From Sediminihabitans luteus (GTDB lineage: Bacteria; Actinomycetota; Actinomycetes; Actinomycetales; Cellulomonadaceae), in contig NZ_PGFE01000005.1 of the NCBI RefSeq assembly GCF_002797595.1, positions 1-64,000 of the forward strand: 64,000 nt of DNA. Reading direction: 5' to 3'. The notes under the pieces were generated by a model. It saw only the letters and a list, made by a program, of their open reading frames with translations, was not told where the DNA came from and searched no databases. The position numbers were made by a program, and so were the translations under genes. Positions 1 through 8,891 of the stretch are shown here, in pieces (within the stretch, counting starts at the first letter, position 1; each line of letters begins with the position of its first letter).

Positions 1-74
1 AGCAGGACCTCGCCGGCACCCCGGCCACCCCCAACCCCGAAGGACTTCCCACCGCACTCGAGGAGATCCGATGA
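1..74 (+). CDS. trxB: Thioredoxin reductase, C-terminal end only
   Basis: Only the last 23 codons of an upstream gene are present, in the third reading frame, ending Glu-Glu-Ile-Arg-stop. The stop overlaps the start of trxA in an ATGA junction (71-74), so the two are translationally coupled. In actinobacteria the gene directly before the origin-proximal trxA is normally the FAD/NADPH thioredoxin reductase trxB. The identity rests on that synteny, because the visible residues carry no diagnostic motif. Confidence 0.6.
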   Translation, partial: QDLAGTPATPNPEGLPTALEEIR

Positions 75-409
75 CCGACACCACCACCGCGACCGTCGCC
101 GTCACCGACGACACCTTCAAGGAGATCGTCGCCGACTCCGAGATCCCCGTGCTCGTCGACTTCTGGGCCACCTGGTGCGGACCGTGCCGCCAGGTCGCGC
201 CCATCCTCGAGGAGCTCGCCGGCGAGTACGCCGGGAAGGTCACGATCGCGAAGCTCGACACCGACGCGAACCCTGCGACGACCGCCGCCTACGGCATCGT
301 CTCCATCCCGACGCTCAACATCTACGTCAAGGGTGAGCTCGTGAAGTCGATCGTCGGCGGTCGACCCAAGCGCGTGCTCGCGAACGAGATCGACGAAGTG
401 CTCGCCTGA
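71..409 (+). CDS. trxA: Thioredoxin
   Basis: Cytosolic dithiol-disulfide oxidoreductase that reduces protein disulfides and is recycled by thioredoxin reductase. The 112-residue length is typical. The active site WCGPC lies at residues 35-39, followed by the conserved Asp and the cis-proline segment SIPTL. It overlaps the preceding trxB end by 4 bases and is followed by a perfect hairpin that also serves the convergent parB. Codon use matches its neighbours. The assignment is secure. Confidence 0.97.
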   Translation: MTDTTTATVAVTDDTFKEIVADSEIPVLVDFWATWCGPCRQVAPILEELAGEYAGKVTIAKLDTDANPATTAAYGIVSIPTLNIYVKGELVKSIVGGRPKRVLANEIDEVLA

Positions 410-425
410 GGGGCAGTCCTTCCAC

Positions 426-472
426 GAGAAAGGGGCGCCTGACAGCCAGTGGCTGTCAGGCGCCCCTTTCTC
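426..472. terminator. Bidirectional hairpin terminator between trxA and parB
   Basis: A perfect 22-bp inverted repeat (426-447 pairs with 451-472) with a 3-base AGT loop. An A-rich start and T-rich end flank a GC core, so it resembles an intrinsic terminator on both strands. It lies 17 bases after the trxA stop and 40 bases beyond the parB stop, and so can end both convergent transcripts. Confidence 0.9.
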
Positions 473-511
473 ATGCCCCGCGGTTCTCCACGGCGTCACT
501 CGGGCCGGGTG

Positions 512-2185
512 TCAGGCGCTCTCGGCGCCCGGTGCACGCAGAAGTCCCGGGTCCTCCGGAGCCATCTTGTCGAGGATTCGGTTGAGGTCCTCGACCGACG
601 CGAACTCGACCGTCAGCCGGCCCTTGTTCTTGCCCAGGTTGACGGTGACACGCGTGTCAAAACGGTCGGAAAGCCGCGTCGAGAGCTCGTCGATGGCCGC
701 GATCCGCTGACCCGCCCGAGGGGCACGCTGCTGACGCTTCTCCTCGAGGCCGCCCATCGAGACGATCTCCTCGGTCGCGCGAACCGAGAGCCCCTCGGCG
801 ACGATGCGCTGGGCGAGCCGCTCGATCGCTGCGCCGTCGCTCAGGCCGAGCAGCGCACGCGCATGGCCGGCCGAGAGGACCCCGGCGGCCACGCGACGCT
901 GGACCAACGGGGGCAGACGGAGAAGTCGCAGGGTGTTCGAGATCTGCGGGCGACTCCGTGAGATGCGGCTCGCGAGCTCCTCGTGAGTGCAGCCGAAGTC
1001 ATCGAGCAGCTGCCGATAGGCCGCGGCTTCCTCGAGGGGGTTCAGCGCGCTGCGGTGCAAGTTCTCGAGCAGCGCATCGCGAAGCATGTCCGAGTCGTCG
1101 GTATCGCGAATGATCGCAGGGATCTGCTGGAGCCCCGCGGCCTGGGTGGCGCGCCAGCGCCGCTCCCCCATGATGAGTTCGAACGTGCCAGGTGCCTCGG
1201 GGTCGCGCCGCACGACGACGGGCTGCAGAACACCGATCTCCCGGATCGAACCGATGAGTTCGTCGAGCTCGGTCTCGTCGAAGACCGTGCGCGGCTGTCG
1301 CGAGTTCGGGTGGATCGAGAGAACAGGGAGCTCGGCGAAGGATGCGCCGGGCACAGGCACGAGCTCGGGACCGTCCGCAGCTGTTTCACGTGAAACCGGC
1401 TCGACATCCTCCGTCGACGGTGTTCGTGCATCAGACTCGTGGGCCATCGACCCCACCGGGGTGGTCTCTCCATCCGTGGACGAGGCCGACGATGTTCCAT
1501 CCCCGTCCTGCTCGACCGTCGAGGACGGCACCGTGGACTCTGGCGCCGTGGACGCTGGCGCCGTGGTGGACGGGCCTGTCGTGCCGAATGTCGTCGTGCC
1601 GGATGTCGTCGCGTCTGATGTCATCGAGTCGGAGGCCGTCGTCGTGCTCTCCAGGTTCTTATCTGCCCCCGCAGCGTCCTCGACCGGCTGGATGGCCGTC
1701 TCACCGCCGCTGGGAGAACTGCGGTCCCCTGCGCTAGAGGTAGTCGCTTCGTCATCATGGGCGGAGCCGTGACCTGCAGCGTCACCGGCGACATCGCCGG
1801 GGGCCTCGGTGCCACCGTCATTCGTGGCAGCACTCGTGCCATCGACGGCACTGCTGCCCGCAGTGCTACTCCCTGCCGCGCCACTACCTTCCGCGCTACT
1901 ACCTTCCGCACCGTTCTCCGTAGTGCCACTGCCGCCCGAGACACCGCCTTCCGCGCCCGAGCTCGACTCGGCCGTGTCATCAGCCTCGATGATCTCCTCG
2001 TCAGCCTCGCGGACGAGCGTCGCGACGGGGCTCGTGCCGTCGTCGGCACGGGCAGCATCATCCTGGGCAGGGGCGTCCGCCGGAGGCGCCGAGGGGAAGA
2101 AGACGTCCACCGGCCTGTCTCGATCGCCACTGGTCGGGATCAAGGCACCGAGCCCACGGCCCAACCCACGCCGACGTTCGCTCAT
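512..2185 (-). CDS. parB: Chromosome partitioning protein ParB with long disordered N-terminal insert
   Basis: CTP-dependent DNA clamp that loads at parS and spreads to form the partition complex at the origin. The N-terminus has the family signature [14 protein letters not shown]. The conserved part from about residue 285 onward includes HPNSRQPR, the GERR box and a helix-turn-helix around [20 protein letters not shown]. At 557 residues it is far longer than the usual 300-400. The excess is a Ser/Thr/Asp/Glu/Gly-rich stretch (about residues 25-275) with short tandem units such as GSSTAGS and TTSGTT. Its start overlaps the parA stop by 4 bases (2182-2185). A parS site lies inside the gene. 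Confidence 0.95.
   Translation of the reverse strand: MSERRRGLGRGLGALIPTSGDRDRPVDVFFPSAPPADAPAQDDAARADDGTSPVATLVREADEEIIEADDTAESSSGAEGGVSGGSGTTENGAEGSSAEGSGAAGSSTAGSSAVDGTSAATNDGGTEAPGDVAGDAAGHGSAHDDEATTSSAGDRSSPSGGETAIQPVEDAAGADKNLESTTTASDSMTSDATTSGTTTFGTTGPSTTAPASTAPESTVPSSTVEQDGDGTSSASSTDGETTPVGSMAHESDARTPSTEDVEPVSRETAADGPELVPVPGASFAELPVLSIHPNSRQPRTVFDETELDELIGSIREIGVLQPVVVRRDPEAPGTFELIMGERRWRATQAAGLQQIPAIIRDTDDSDMLRDALLENLHRSALNPLEEAAAYRQLLDDFGCTHEELASRISRSRPQISNTLRLLRLPPLVQRRVAAGVLSAGHARALLGLSDGAAIERLAQRIVAEGLSVRATEEIVSMGGLEEKRQQRAPRAGQRIAAIDELSTRLSDRFDTRVTVNLGKNKGRLTVEFASVEDLNRILDKMAPEDPGLLRAPGAESA
1382..1397. promoter_or_regulatory. parS: parS site 1 (inside parB)
   Basis: Sequence TGTTTCACGTGAAACC matches the bacterial consensus TGTTTCACGTGAAACA at 15 of 16 positions. 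It lies in the ParB coding region, as is common in other genomes. Confidence 0.92.
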
Positions 2186-3306
2186 CGAGCATCCTCCTCA
2201 TGTGTACGCACCGGCGCATCGACGCGCGCTGCGAAGTGGTCGTGTCGCTCTGGTGCTGCACTTTGGCGGGTGGCGCCTCGCTCCGAGACCTCGCGTGCGG
2301 CCTCGAGGTATGCCAGTGCCCCGGTTGATCCTGGGTCGTACGTCATGACGGTCTGCCCGTGGCTCGGTGCTTCAGAGATCCGCACTGATCGAGGCACGGT
2401 CGTCCGCAACGTCTGGTCAGGGAAGTGGGTCCGCACCTCGTGGGCGACCTGCTGGGCGAGGTTGGTGCGGCCGTCGTACATCGTGAGCAAGATCGTCGAG
2501 ACGTGCAACGATGGATTGAGGTGTGCCTTGATCATCTCGATCGTCCGCAGCAACTGCGTGAGGCCCTCCAGCGCGTAGTACTCGCACTGAATCGGGATCA
2601 GCACTTCACGACCGACCACGAAAGCGTTGACGGTGAGGAGGCCGAGGCTCGGTGGGCAGTCGACGAGTACGTAGTCGAGTGGTTCCATCCCGTTCTGGAT
2701 GCGCCACTCGAGGTAATCGTCGAGCGCCCGGCGCAGGCGTGTTTCACGTGAAACGAGAGAGACCAGCTCTATCTCAGCGCCTGAGAGATCGATCGTGGCG
2801 GGAACGCACAACAGCCGAGGGATATCCGGACACTGCTGAACAACGGCACTGATCGGCTCCCCATCGACGAGAACCTCATAGACCGAGGGCGTCCCCGCGC
2901 GATGCTCGACACCGACCGCTGTACTTGCGTTGCCCTGGGGGTCGTTGTCGATGACGAGGACGTTGAGCCCTGCCTGCGCCAGCCCCGCGGCGAGGTTGAC
3001 CGTTGTCGTCGTCTTACCGACGCCACCCTTCTGGTTCGCGATCGTGATCACACGCGTCGTCGCAGGCTTGTCGAACTGCCGTCCGTGCAGCTCAATGCGT
3101 CGGCGAGCGTCCATCGCAAGCTGCGCCGCGAGCGGGGTCGAATCGTCGATCGTCGGGAGACTCGCCATCAGCGCCGCGCGACGATCGTCATCGTGCGAGC
3201 GGATGGTCGCCGGCGGGAGCGACACGTGGCCCTCCGATCGAGCTCCATCAGGCCGCTCTGCTGATCCCTCTGTCACCACGGTCTCCTCTGCATCTCTCGT
3301 CTGCAT
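2182..3306 (-). CDS. parA: Chromosome partitioning ATPase ParA
   Basis: Deviant-Walker ATPase that binds DNA non-specifically and moves the ParB-parS complex. The signature [10 protein letters not shown] is at about residues 93-102, followed by the DNDPQGN motif and the DCPPSLG segment. Length is 374 residues from the ATG at 3306, which has no clear ribosome binding site. A GTG at 3276 is preceded at good spacing by GAGGAG and may be the real start, giving 364 residues. Residues before about 80 are a variable extension. It forms an operon with parB (4-base overlap) and carries a parS site within the gene. Confidence 0.96.
   Translation of the reverse strand: MQTRDAEETVVTEGSAERPDGARSEGHVSLPPATIRSHDDDRRAALMASLPTIDDSTPLAAQLAMDARRRIELHGRQFDKPATTRVITIANQKGGVGKTTTTVNLAAGLAQAGLNVLVIDNDPQGNASTAVGVEHRAGTPSVYEVLVDGEPISAVVQQCPDIPRLLCVPATIDLSGAEIELVSLVSRETRLRRALDDYLEWRIQNGMEPLDYVLVDCPPSLGLLTVNAFVVGREVLIPIQCEYYALEGLTQLLRTIEMIKAHLNPSLHVSTILLTMYDGRTNLAQQVAHEVRTHFPDQTLRTTVPRSVRISEAPSHGQTVMTYDPGSTGALAYLEAAREVSERGATRQSAAPERHDHFAARVDAPVRTHEEDAR
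2740..2755. promoter_or_regulatory. parS: parS site 2 (inside parA)
   Basis: Sequence TGTTTCACGTGAAACG matches the parS consensus at 15 of 16 positions. Confidence 0.92.
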
Positions 3307-3694
3307 CGTTGCACGTCAGCCCTCATATCGCGACACCTTCGCGCTCTCGCTCGGTCCCCCAGGTCCATGCACATGGTCCTCGCCCATGTCGTCCCAGACA
3401 GCGCGCAATGCTACTGACGCGAGTCTTGATCTCGAGTCCCCAGGACCCGGCGGTCGGCGCCTTACGGCGGGCGTTCGCCTGAAGCTCGACGTTCGACGCC
3501 CCACGCCCACACCCACGAGCCACACCCCCGACCCGCGACGACCGTCGAAGGACCACACACCGAACTCGACGAAGTCGGACATGCTGCGCCGCCGCCAGCA
3601 ACGAATGCCGGGAACCCTCATGACTCCCCTCGATCGCGCTACGTCGCTCGCGCACAGGAACGTCGCTCGACGGGCACTCTCGGGTCGGGCACCA
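3307..3694. other. Gene-free spacer between rsmG and parA
   Basis: A 388-base stretch upstream of parA. Open frames exist on both strands, but they overlap one another, are Arg/Ser-rich and resemble no family. It probably holds the parAB promoter. I could not identify a convincing -35/-10 pair, a hairpin or a small gene. Confidence 0.5.
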
Positions 3695-4366
3695 TCAGAC
3701 CGCCCGCTGGATCCGGACGACCGTCGTCGACTCCAGCCCGGGAGCAGTGACTGCCTCGATGATCTCCGGCTCTCCCATCGCGTACTTGCGCAGCACCTTT
3801 CGAGCACCAGGTACCTCACTCGCGACGTTGCGGCCCTTGAGGACCACCATCTCTCCCTGCTTGCTGAGGAGCGGCAGGGACATGCGAGCGAGCTTGTCGA
3901 GTGCCGCAACGGCTCGAGCCGTCACGATGTCGACCTCGAAGGCGTCGTGATACTCCTCTGCTCTGCCTCGAAGGATCTCGACGTTGTCGAGCCCGAGCTC
4001 GTCGACGACCTCCGCGAGCCATGTGCAGCGACGCTCCATCGGCTCGATGAGCTTGACTGTCAACGCCGGCCTCATCGCAGCGATCACGATCCCAGGAAGT
4101 CCCGCCCCAGATCCGATGTCGGCGAGTGTTCCCTGCGGACGGAGGTACGGGACCACGGCTGCAGAGTTCACGATGTGACGCTCCCACAGTCGCGGAAGCT
4201 CCCGTGGACCGATCAGTCCCCGCAACTCACCCTCGCGAACGAGCATCTCCGCGTAGCGGCTGACCTGGTCATATGCGCTGCCGAAGACCTCGCGAACCGC
4301 CGGGGACTGCGCGAGGTCGCGATCGACGCCGTCGGCATCTCCAGATACGCCGTGAGCTTCTGACAT
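3695..4366 (-). CDS. rsmG: 16S rRNA (guanine-527-N7)-methyltransferase
   Basis: SAM-dependent enzyme (GidB) that methylates G527 in the 530 loop of 16S rRNA. Loss of it gives low-level streptomycin resistance in other bacteria. The 223-residue protein shows the SAM-binding motif DIGSGAGLPGI near residues 84-94, the WERHI segment, and the conserved TARAVAAL and LKG elements. It begins with an ATG at 4366. It lies upstream of parA-parB on the same strand, as in most actinobacteria, but is separated from them by 388 bases. Confidence 0.96.
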   Translation of the reverse strand: MSEAHGVSGDADGVDRDLAQSPAVREVFGSAYDQVSRYAEMLVREGELRGLIGPRELPRLWERHIVNSAAVVPYLRPQGTLADIGSGAGLPGIVIAAMRPALTVKLIEPMERRCTWLAEVVDELGLDNVEILRGRAEEYHDAFEVDIVTARAVAALDKLARMSLPLLSKQGEMVVLKGRNVASEVPGARKVLRKYAMGEPEIIEAVTAPGLESTTVVRIQRAV

Positions 4367-4623
4367 TCGATTCGTACTCCATCACTCGGAACAGTTGCTC
4401 GGTGACGTCAGCCTACCTAGTGGCCGGCGTCGATCGTGCATGCCCGGCCGTAGGCATGGACACTCTCCGTGCGCGACTACGCACGACTTCCTACCACCGC
4501 GCCAGGCAGTCCCAGTCCTCAAGCCCAGGGCGCGACCCCTCTCGATCGGCACCCGCTGTCGGCGCTTGCTGACCCATCGACGAAGCGGTCGAGTGTCGCG
4601 ATCGGAGTGCCACGCGCAGTGGA

Positions 4624-4639
4624 TGTTCCACGTGAAACA
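4624..4639. promoter_or_regulatory. parS: parS site 3
   Basis: Sequence TGTTCCACGTGAAACA differs from the consensus only at position 5. It is the leftmost of five sites in the gene-free region. Confidence 0.9.
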
Positions 4640-4766
4640 GCCCCGCGTGGTCACGTCTGTGCCTGATTGCTCATGTACCGGCGCCGCACGAGATGCATTG
4701 CTGCCAAGCTCGGTCGATCTGTTGTGCACGACGAGAGTTCCACGCGCGCTCGACCTCGTTCGCTGT

Positions 4767-4782
4767 GGTTCCACGTGAAACG
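4767..4782. promoter_or_regulatory. parS: parS site 4 (degenerate)
   Basis: Sequence GGTTCCACGTGAAACG keeps the central CCACGTGAAAC core but differs from the consensus at positions 1, 5 and 16. Confidence 0.75.
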
Positions 4783-4803
4783 CTACGCCGAGCCTCCCGT
4801 GGC

Positions 4804-4819
4804 TGTTTCACGTGGAACC
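4804..4819. promoter_or_regulatory. parS: parS site 5
   Basis: Sequence TGTTTCACGTGGAACC differs from the consensus at two positions. Its centre lies only 37 bases from that of site 4. Confidence 0.85.
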
Positions 4820-5352
4820 TGGTCCGCACCCCCGCACCGCCCTCCGCGGCATGGCCTGACACGCACAGACGCGCATACCTCGCGAAGAACAGAGGGCGCC
4901 CCAGCGCCTACGACGGGAATGAATGCTGCTACACGAGCGGCCAGCCACGCACGCTGTGCTCCCGCGCGCGCTCGCGCGTCCGCGTATCCGCGCGTGCGCA
5001 TCATCACGGCATTCCCCGCTCTCGTACACCTCAGTGAACGCTCGAGGACTACCGGGATCCAGCACGAGACGTTGCCCACAGACACTGACCTCCACGGCAT
5101 ACGTGTCGGCCGCACGGATGCGGAGCCGGTCTCGGCGGGGCGCGCGGAGAGCGTCGGCATCGAAGCGCGAAGCCGTCAACGTGTGGCAGAGCCTCGACCC
5201 CGGGGACACAGTGGGCGCGCCGAACCGCAATGTGGCAAGGACCGGTGACATCCGCGACGTGCTCCCGATCTCAGGAGCCGCACGCCGGAGGGTCTGCAGT
5301 CCTGTGGCGGCGTGGGATCAGGGTCGACGACAGAAGCAACGTTCACCACTGC

Positions 5353-5368
5353 CGTTCCACGTGAAACA
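5353..5368. promoter_or_regulatory. parS: parS site 6
   Basis: Sequence CGTTCCACGTGAAACA differs from the consensus at positions 1 and 5. Confidence 0.85.
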
Positions 5369-6061
5369 TGTGCCCCGCCTCACGACACCACACGTGAACG
5401 TGCACCCACATCACGGAGGAACGAGCGCCTCGCATGGCACGACGTACATGCGGTGCCGTGCACCCAGGTCGGACTCTGCTTGACCACGGTTGGACGGCGC
5501 ACGCTGGTCGCGCGTCGGCGGCCAACCACTCGACTTCACGATCCAGCTGCGAGATGGAGTTGCAGGCCGACCGATGGCGCGCAAGCGGCCCATCGCCCCT
5601 GCAGCGCGAGGGACCGCCCGACCCGTCTCCACGAACGGGCAGCCACCCTCACCGACGGCAGGATGCGCATTCCCTGACGGAGTAGGCGCACCTTGGGCGG
5701 GTTCAGGGATGAACGAACCGCGAGCGGCTGACCCCGCCATCCTGCCGCGAAGACACGCTCTCGACGTTCGACAACAACCCGGCCCGTCATTGACGAGCAC
5801 AAATTGACGAGCACAATGGAAGGCGCTGCTACCCAGACCCCACCCCGACCGCTGCGTGAGGTCCGCTGCGTGGGATCCGTTGCGTGGGGCTTCACCGTCA
5901 ACGCACGAACGACAACGGTGACGTCGGCCGAGCTCCATCCCGGAGGACCGGCGGGCCTTGCGGCCAGACCGGTCGGACGGCCGAGCGCGGAGCTCGGAGT
6001 TGTTCGCACATCGATGGACGCGACCCGCTGCATCTGACGACTGCTGCACTGCACCAACGAG

Positions 6062-6097
6062 AACGGGGACCGCCGACACGTGTCGACAGTCCCCGTT
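6062..6097 (-). terminator. Hairpin terminator of the rpmH-rnpA-yidD-yidC-jag operon
   Basis: AACGGGGAC (6062-6070) pairs with GTCCCCGTT (6089-6097), with an inner palindrome CGACACGTGTCG at 6074-6085. It lies about 30 bases beyond the jag stop on the minus strand. There is no strong U-tract. Its right arm overlaps parS site 7. Confidence 0.65.
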
Positions 6098-6109
6098 TCA
6101 CGTGGAACA
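6094..6109. promoter_or_regulatory. parS: parS site 7
   Basis: Sequence CGTTTCACGTGGAACA differs from the consensus at two positions. It overlaps the right arm of the jag terminator by 4 bases, so ParB bound here sits at the operon end. Confidence 0.85.
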
Positions 6110-6126
6110 GAACGTGATGGGTCGAC

Positions 6127-6639
6127 TCAACTCTTCGGGCGAACGACCACGTAGCGCTGCGGGTCAGTGCCCACCGAGTCGCTCTGCAGGCCGGCGGCAG
6201 CCACCGCGTCGTGCACGACCTTGCGCTCGAACGCGTTCATGGGCTCGAGCGACACCTCGGCTCCCGAGCTGTTCGCGGTGCCGATCGCCTCCTCCGCCAG
6301 AGCCCCGAGCTCGACACGTCGGCGGGCCCGGAAGCCTGCGATGTCGAGCATCAGACGCGAGCGCTCCCCCGTCTTCGTCTGGACCGCGAGTCGCGTGAGC
6401 TCCTGCAGGGCGTCAAGCACGTCCCCGTCGTCACCGACGAGCACGTCGAGGGTTCCGTCGTCCGCGACGATCTCGACTGCGGCACGGTCGTGCTCGACGT
6501 CGATGTCGATGTCCCCGTCGAGGTCCGCGATGTCGAGAAGTTCCTCGAGGTAGTCGGCGGCGATCTCGCCCTCCTCCTCGAGCTGCTGCGTCAGGTTGCG
6601 TGGCTCATCGGCTGCGGGAGTCGTCTCGGTGCTCGCCAT
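6127..6639 (-). CDS. jag: KH/R3H RNA-binding protein (Jag/KhpB)
   Basis: Cytosolic RNA-binding protein of the SpoIIIJ-associated (Jag/KhpB) family, linked to cell division and elongation in Gram-positive bacteria. From the chosen ATG (6639, 170 residues) the order is an acidic N-terminal segment, a KH-type domain and a C-terminal R3H domain with the Arg-x3-His signature ERKVVH. An in-frame start 12 codons upstream (6675) is possible, but GAAGGG precedes the ATG at 6639 at proper spacing. It is the last gene of the operon, 53 bases after yidC, the usual partner. Confidence 0.92.
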   Translation of the reverse strand: MASTETTPAADEPRNLTQQLEEEGEIAADYLEELLDIADLDGDIDIDVEHDRAAVEIVADDGTLDVLVGDDGDVLDALQELTRLAVQTKTGERSRLMLDIAGFRARRRVELGALAEEAIGTANSSGAEVSLEPMNAFERKVVHDAVAAAGLQSDSVGTDPQRYVVVRPKS

Positions 6640-6692
6640 GTCGGTGCCCTTCAGTCGTGTCTCAGGTTCGTGCAACGTCGGTGGTGCGCGCG

Positions 6693-7913
6693 TCAGTCTG
6701 CTGCGCCAGGTCCCTTGGCCTTGGGCTGGGAATTCTTCCCTGCCGTCGATCCGGATCCCTTGCTCGAGCCGTTCGCGCCGCCCCCCGGCTTCGCGTTGCC
6801 CGCGGGCTTCGCCTTGGCCGAAGGCTTCGCAGTGCCCGCAGGCTCCGCGCTACCCGAGGCGTCCGCGGGCGATCCGCCCGAGGCGGCGCCGTCCGCAGCA
6901 GGAGTGCCGCTGGTCGAAGCGGTCTGCGACCCTCCCGAGGAACCGGCGGGCCGCTGCTGCCCGGCCGGCTTCTGCCGGTTCTTGCGCTTCGGCTGCTGAC
7001 GCTGCCCACGGGGCTGCTCGATGACCGCCGTCGTCCCGCCGGTGCCCTCGTCGAGGGTGATGCCCTTCGCGGCAGCCTTCTTGGCCTGACGGGCCTTGAG
7101 CGCCTTCTCAGCTTCGGAACCCGGCGCCGGCATCTTGCGGATCGTGTAGAACTGCTGCCCCATGGACCAGAGGTTCGTCGTGGTCCAGTAGACGAGAACA
7201 CCCACCGGGAAGTTGACGCCCGAGATCGCGAAGATCAGGGGGAACGCGTAGAGCATCATCTTCTGGGTCTGTGCGGCCGGGCCCTCGAGCGCCGCCTTCG
7301 GCATGTTCTTCATGGTCAGCTGGCGCTGAGTGAAGAACGTGGTCGCGACCATCGCGAGGATCAGACCGGCGATGACCAGCTTGACCTGGAGGTCGTCCGT
7401 CTGGAGGAACACGTCGGAGAGCTTCGCGCCGAAGATCGACGACTGCTCGATGTCGCTCGCGACGTCCTGGTTGATCGGACCGATCGTCTTGGCCGTGCCG
7501 TTCGCGATCCCCTCGAGGCCGTGGAGCACCCGGAACAGGGCGAAGAAGATCGGTGACTGCGCGAGGATCGGCAAGCACGAGGCGAACGGGTTCGTGCCGT
7601 GCTTGCGGTAGAGCTCCATGGTCTCGCGGCTCATGGCCTCACGGGACGCGGGATCCTTCTTGTTCTTGTACTTGTTCTGGATCGCCTTCATCTCGGGCTG
7701 GATCATCTGCATCCCGCGGGAGGCCTTGATCTGCTTGAAGAACAAAGGGATCAGGATGATGCGGATGATGATCACGAGGCCGACGATCGAGAGCACCCAG
7801 GCGAAGCTCGGGCCCTCTTGGAACCCGATGAACAGCAGCACCTGGTGGCACAGGTACATGATCCAGGCAACGACCCATTCGATCGGGAACAGGATCGTGG
7901 AGAAGAAATCCAT
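6693..7913 (-). CDS. yidC: Membrane protein insertase YidC/Oxa1
   Basis: Inserts and folds inner-membrane proteins, alone or with SecYEG. It is the short Gram-positive type, lacking the large periplasmic domain. The N-terminal hydrophobic segment comes first, then the core with RIILIPLFFKQIKASRGMQ (the conserved Arg in the hydrophilic groove), the PEMKAIQNKYKN loop, and later membrane segments including VLVYWTTTNLWSMGQQ. The last 140 residues or so are Lys/Ala/Gly/Pro-rich, cytoplasmic and likely ribosome-contacting. Length is 406 residues. Confidence 0.96.
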   Translation of the reverse strand: MDFFSTILFPIEWVVAWIMYLCHQVLLFIGFQEGPSFAWVLSIVGLVIIIRIILIPLFFKQIKASRGMQMIQPEMKAIQNKYKNKKDPASREAMSRETMELYRKHGTNPFASCLPILAQSPIFFALFRVLHGLEGIANGTAKTIGPINQDVASDIEQSSIFGAKLSDVFLQTDDLQVKLVIAGLILAMVATTFFTQRQLTMKNMPKAALEGPAAQTQKMMLYAFPLIFAISGVNFPVGVLVYWTTTNLWSMGQQFYTIRKMPAPGSEAEKALKARQAKKAAAKGITLDEGTGGTTAVIEQPRGQRQQPKRKNRQKPAGQQRPAGSSGGSQTASTSGTPAADGAASGGSPADASGSAEPAGTAKPSAKAKPAGNAKPGGGANGSSKGSGSTAGKNSQPKAKGPGAAD

Positions 7914-7981
7914 CGTGGTTTGAACTCCCTAGCCTTCTGTCAGGTGCTGGTCGACGACGGCGTCGCGATCAGAGATGTGGG

Positions 7982-8353
7982 TCAGCGCTCGTGCTGGTGG
8001 TGCGCGTGGTCGGGACGGGGCGCACGCTCAGGGACGTCGTCGACTCCCCCACGGCTCCACGGGTTGCAGCGCAGGAGCCGCCAGACGGCGAGCCGGGTGC
8101 CGCGCAGAGCCCCGTGACGCTCGAGAGCGATCACGGCGTACTGCGAGCACGAGGGGTAGTACTTGCACGAGGCGGGCATCCAGGGCGACACGACGAGCTG
8201 ATATCCCCGGACCAGGAGCACGAGCAGCGCGCGCGGGGCTCGCCCGAGGGCGGCGAGCGCACGCCGGGCAGGGCCTCGGCGGCGCACAGTCTCGTTCGGC
8301 TCCCCCGCGTCCACGTCAGGGTCGACGTGCCGGCTGCTCATGACGGTGGTCAC
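7982..8353 (-). CDS. yidD: Membrane protein insertion efficiency factor YidD
   Basis: Small membrane-associated protein that aids YidC-dependent insertion. The signature SPWMPASCKYYPSCSQYA includes the conserved Cys pair, followed by the RLLRCNPW motif. Start is the GTG at 8353, overlapping the rnpA stop in a GTGA junction. An ATG four codons later (8341) is an alternative. The His-rich tail HAHHQHER is a lineage detail. The family averages 70-120 residues, so 123 fits. Confidence 0.95.
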   Translation of the reverse strand: MTTVMSSRHVDPDVDAGEPNETVRRRGPARRALAALGRAPRALLVLLVRGYQLVVSPWMPASCKYYPSCSQYAVIALERHGALRGTRLAVWRLLRCNPWSRGGVDDVPERAPRPDHAHHQHER

Positions 8354-8751
8354 GGAACCGGGGCGGAGGCGTCGCCGGGGCGCCCCGTGCTCGACGCGGC
8401 GACGCGCGCCGACACTCGACCGACGGTCTTGTGGAGATCTCCCCGCAACGCGTCGTAGGGCGCGGCGGCAGCACCTGGCAGGGCGCGGACGACGACCGTG
8501 CTGCCGACAGGGATCGCGTCGAGCTCGACGGCGGCCGCGGCACGGAGCCGGCGCTTCACCTTGTTCCTGTGCACAGCGTTTCCCACGGACTTCGAGACGA
8601 CGAAGCCGATCTGGGGCACGCCAAAGCTCCCGGTCTCGTTCGAGGCCGGGAGCATGTGGACGACCACCGTGCTGCTACCGGCACGCACACCTCGTCGCAC
8701 CGTCATCTGGAAGTCAGAGGAGCGGCGAAGGCGATGTGCCGGAGGGAGCAC
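8350..8751 (-). CDS. rnpA: Ribonuclease P protein component
   Basis: Basic protein cofactor of the RNase P ribozyme, which matures tRNA 5' ends. The conserved VLPPAHRLRRSSDF start, the FVVSKSVGNAVHRN segment and the RNKVKRRLR motif are all present. The start is the GTG at 8751, just 2 bases after the rpmH stop. A longer open frame continues upstream through rpmH but is not coding. Length is 133 residues. Packed rpmH-rnpA order is nearly universal. Confidence 0.96.
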   Translation of the reverse strand: MLPPAHRLRRSSDFQMTVRRGVRAGSSTVVVHMLPASNETGSFGVPQIGFVVSKSVGNAVHRNKVKRRLRAAAAVELDAIPVGSTVVVRALPGAAAAPYDALRGDLHKTVGRVSARVAASSTGRPGDASAPVP

Positions 8752-8753
8752 TC

Positions 8754-8891
8754 TCAGGCAGAGAGCTCGGCGCGGCCCTTGCGGCGGCGCGCGGCGAGGA
8801 TGCTGCGGCCGGCGCGGGTGCGCATGCGCAGCCGGAAGCCGTGGGTCTTGGCACGACGGCGGTTGTTCGGCTGGAAAGTCCGCTTGCTCAC
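8754..8891 (-). CDS. rpmH: 50S ribosomal protein L34
   Basis: A 45-residue, highly basic ribosomal protein starting with GTG at 8891. The translation begins [19 protein letters not shown] and ends GRAELSA, the canonical L34 sequence. It is the first gene of the leftward operon and diverges from dnaA across a 351-base spacer. CTGGAACG-type sequence upstream gives a modest ribosome binding site. Confidence 0.98.
   Translation of the reverse strand: MSKRTFQPNNRRRAKTHGFRLRMRTRAGRSILAARRRKGRAELSA

Larger units (their letters stand above)
4367..6126. other. 1.76 kb gene-free, parS-rich region
   Basis: No open frame here resembles a known family. The many open frames on both strands overlap each other and are rich in Arg, Ser, Pro and Cys, as expected of non-coding GC-rich DNA. 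The stretch holds five parS-like sites and the terminator of the rpmH-jag operon. A run of alternating purine-pyrimidine CG/GC steps at about 4960-5000 could form Z-DNA. It is unusually long for the rsmG-jag spacer. It could be a partition centre or a decayed gene. Confidence 0.6.

Noticed and set aside
4808-5251. 147-codon minus-strand frame in the rsmG-jag spacer
   Set aside because: One stretch (ADTYAVEVSVCGQRLVLDPG) looks protein-like, but the rest is Arg/Cys/Ala noise, parS sites overlap it and no ribosome binding site is present.
5390-5405. CACACGTGAACGTGCAC as another parS
   Set aside because: It keeps only CACGTGAA and lacks the GTTTC left arm; too degenerate.
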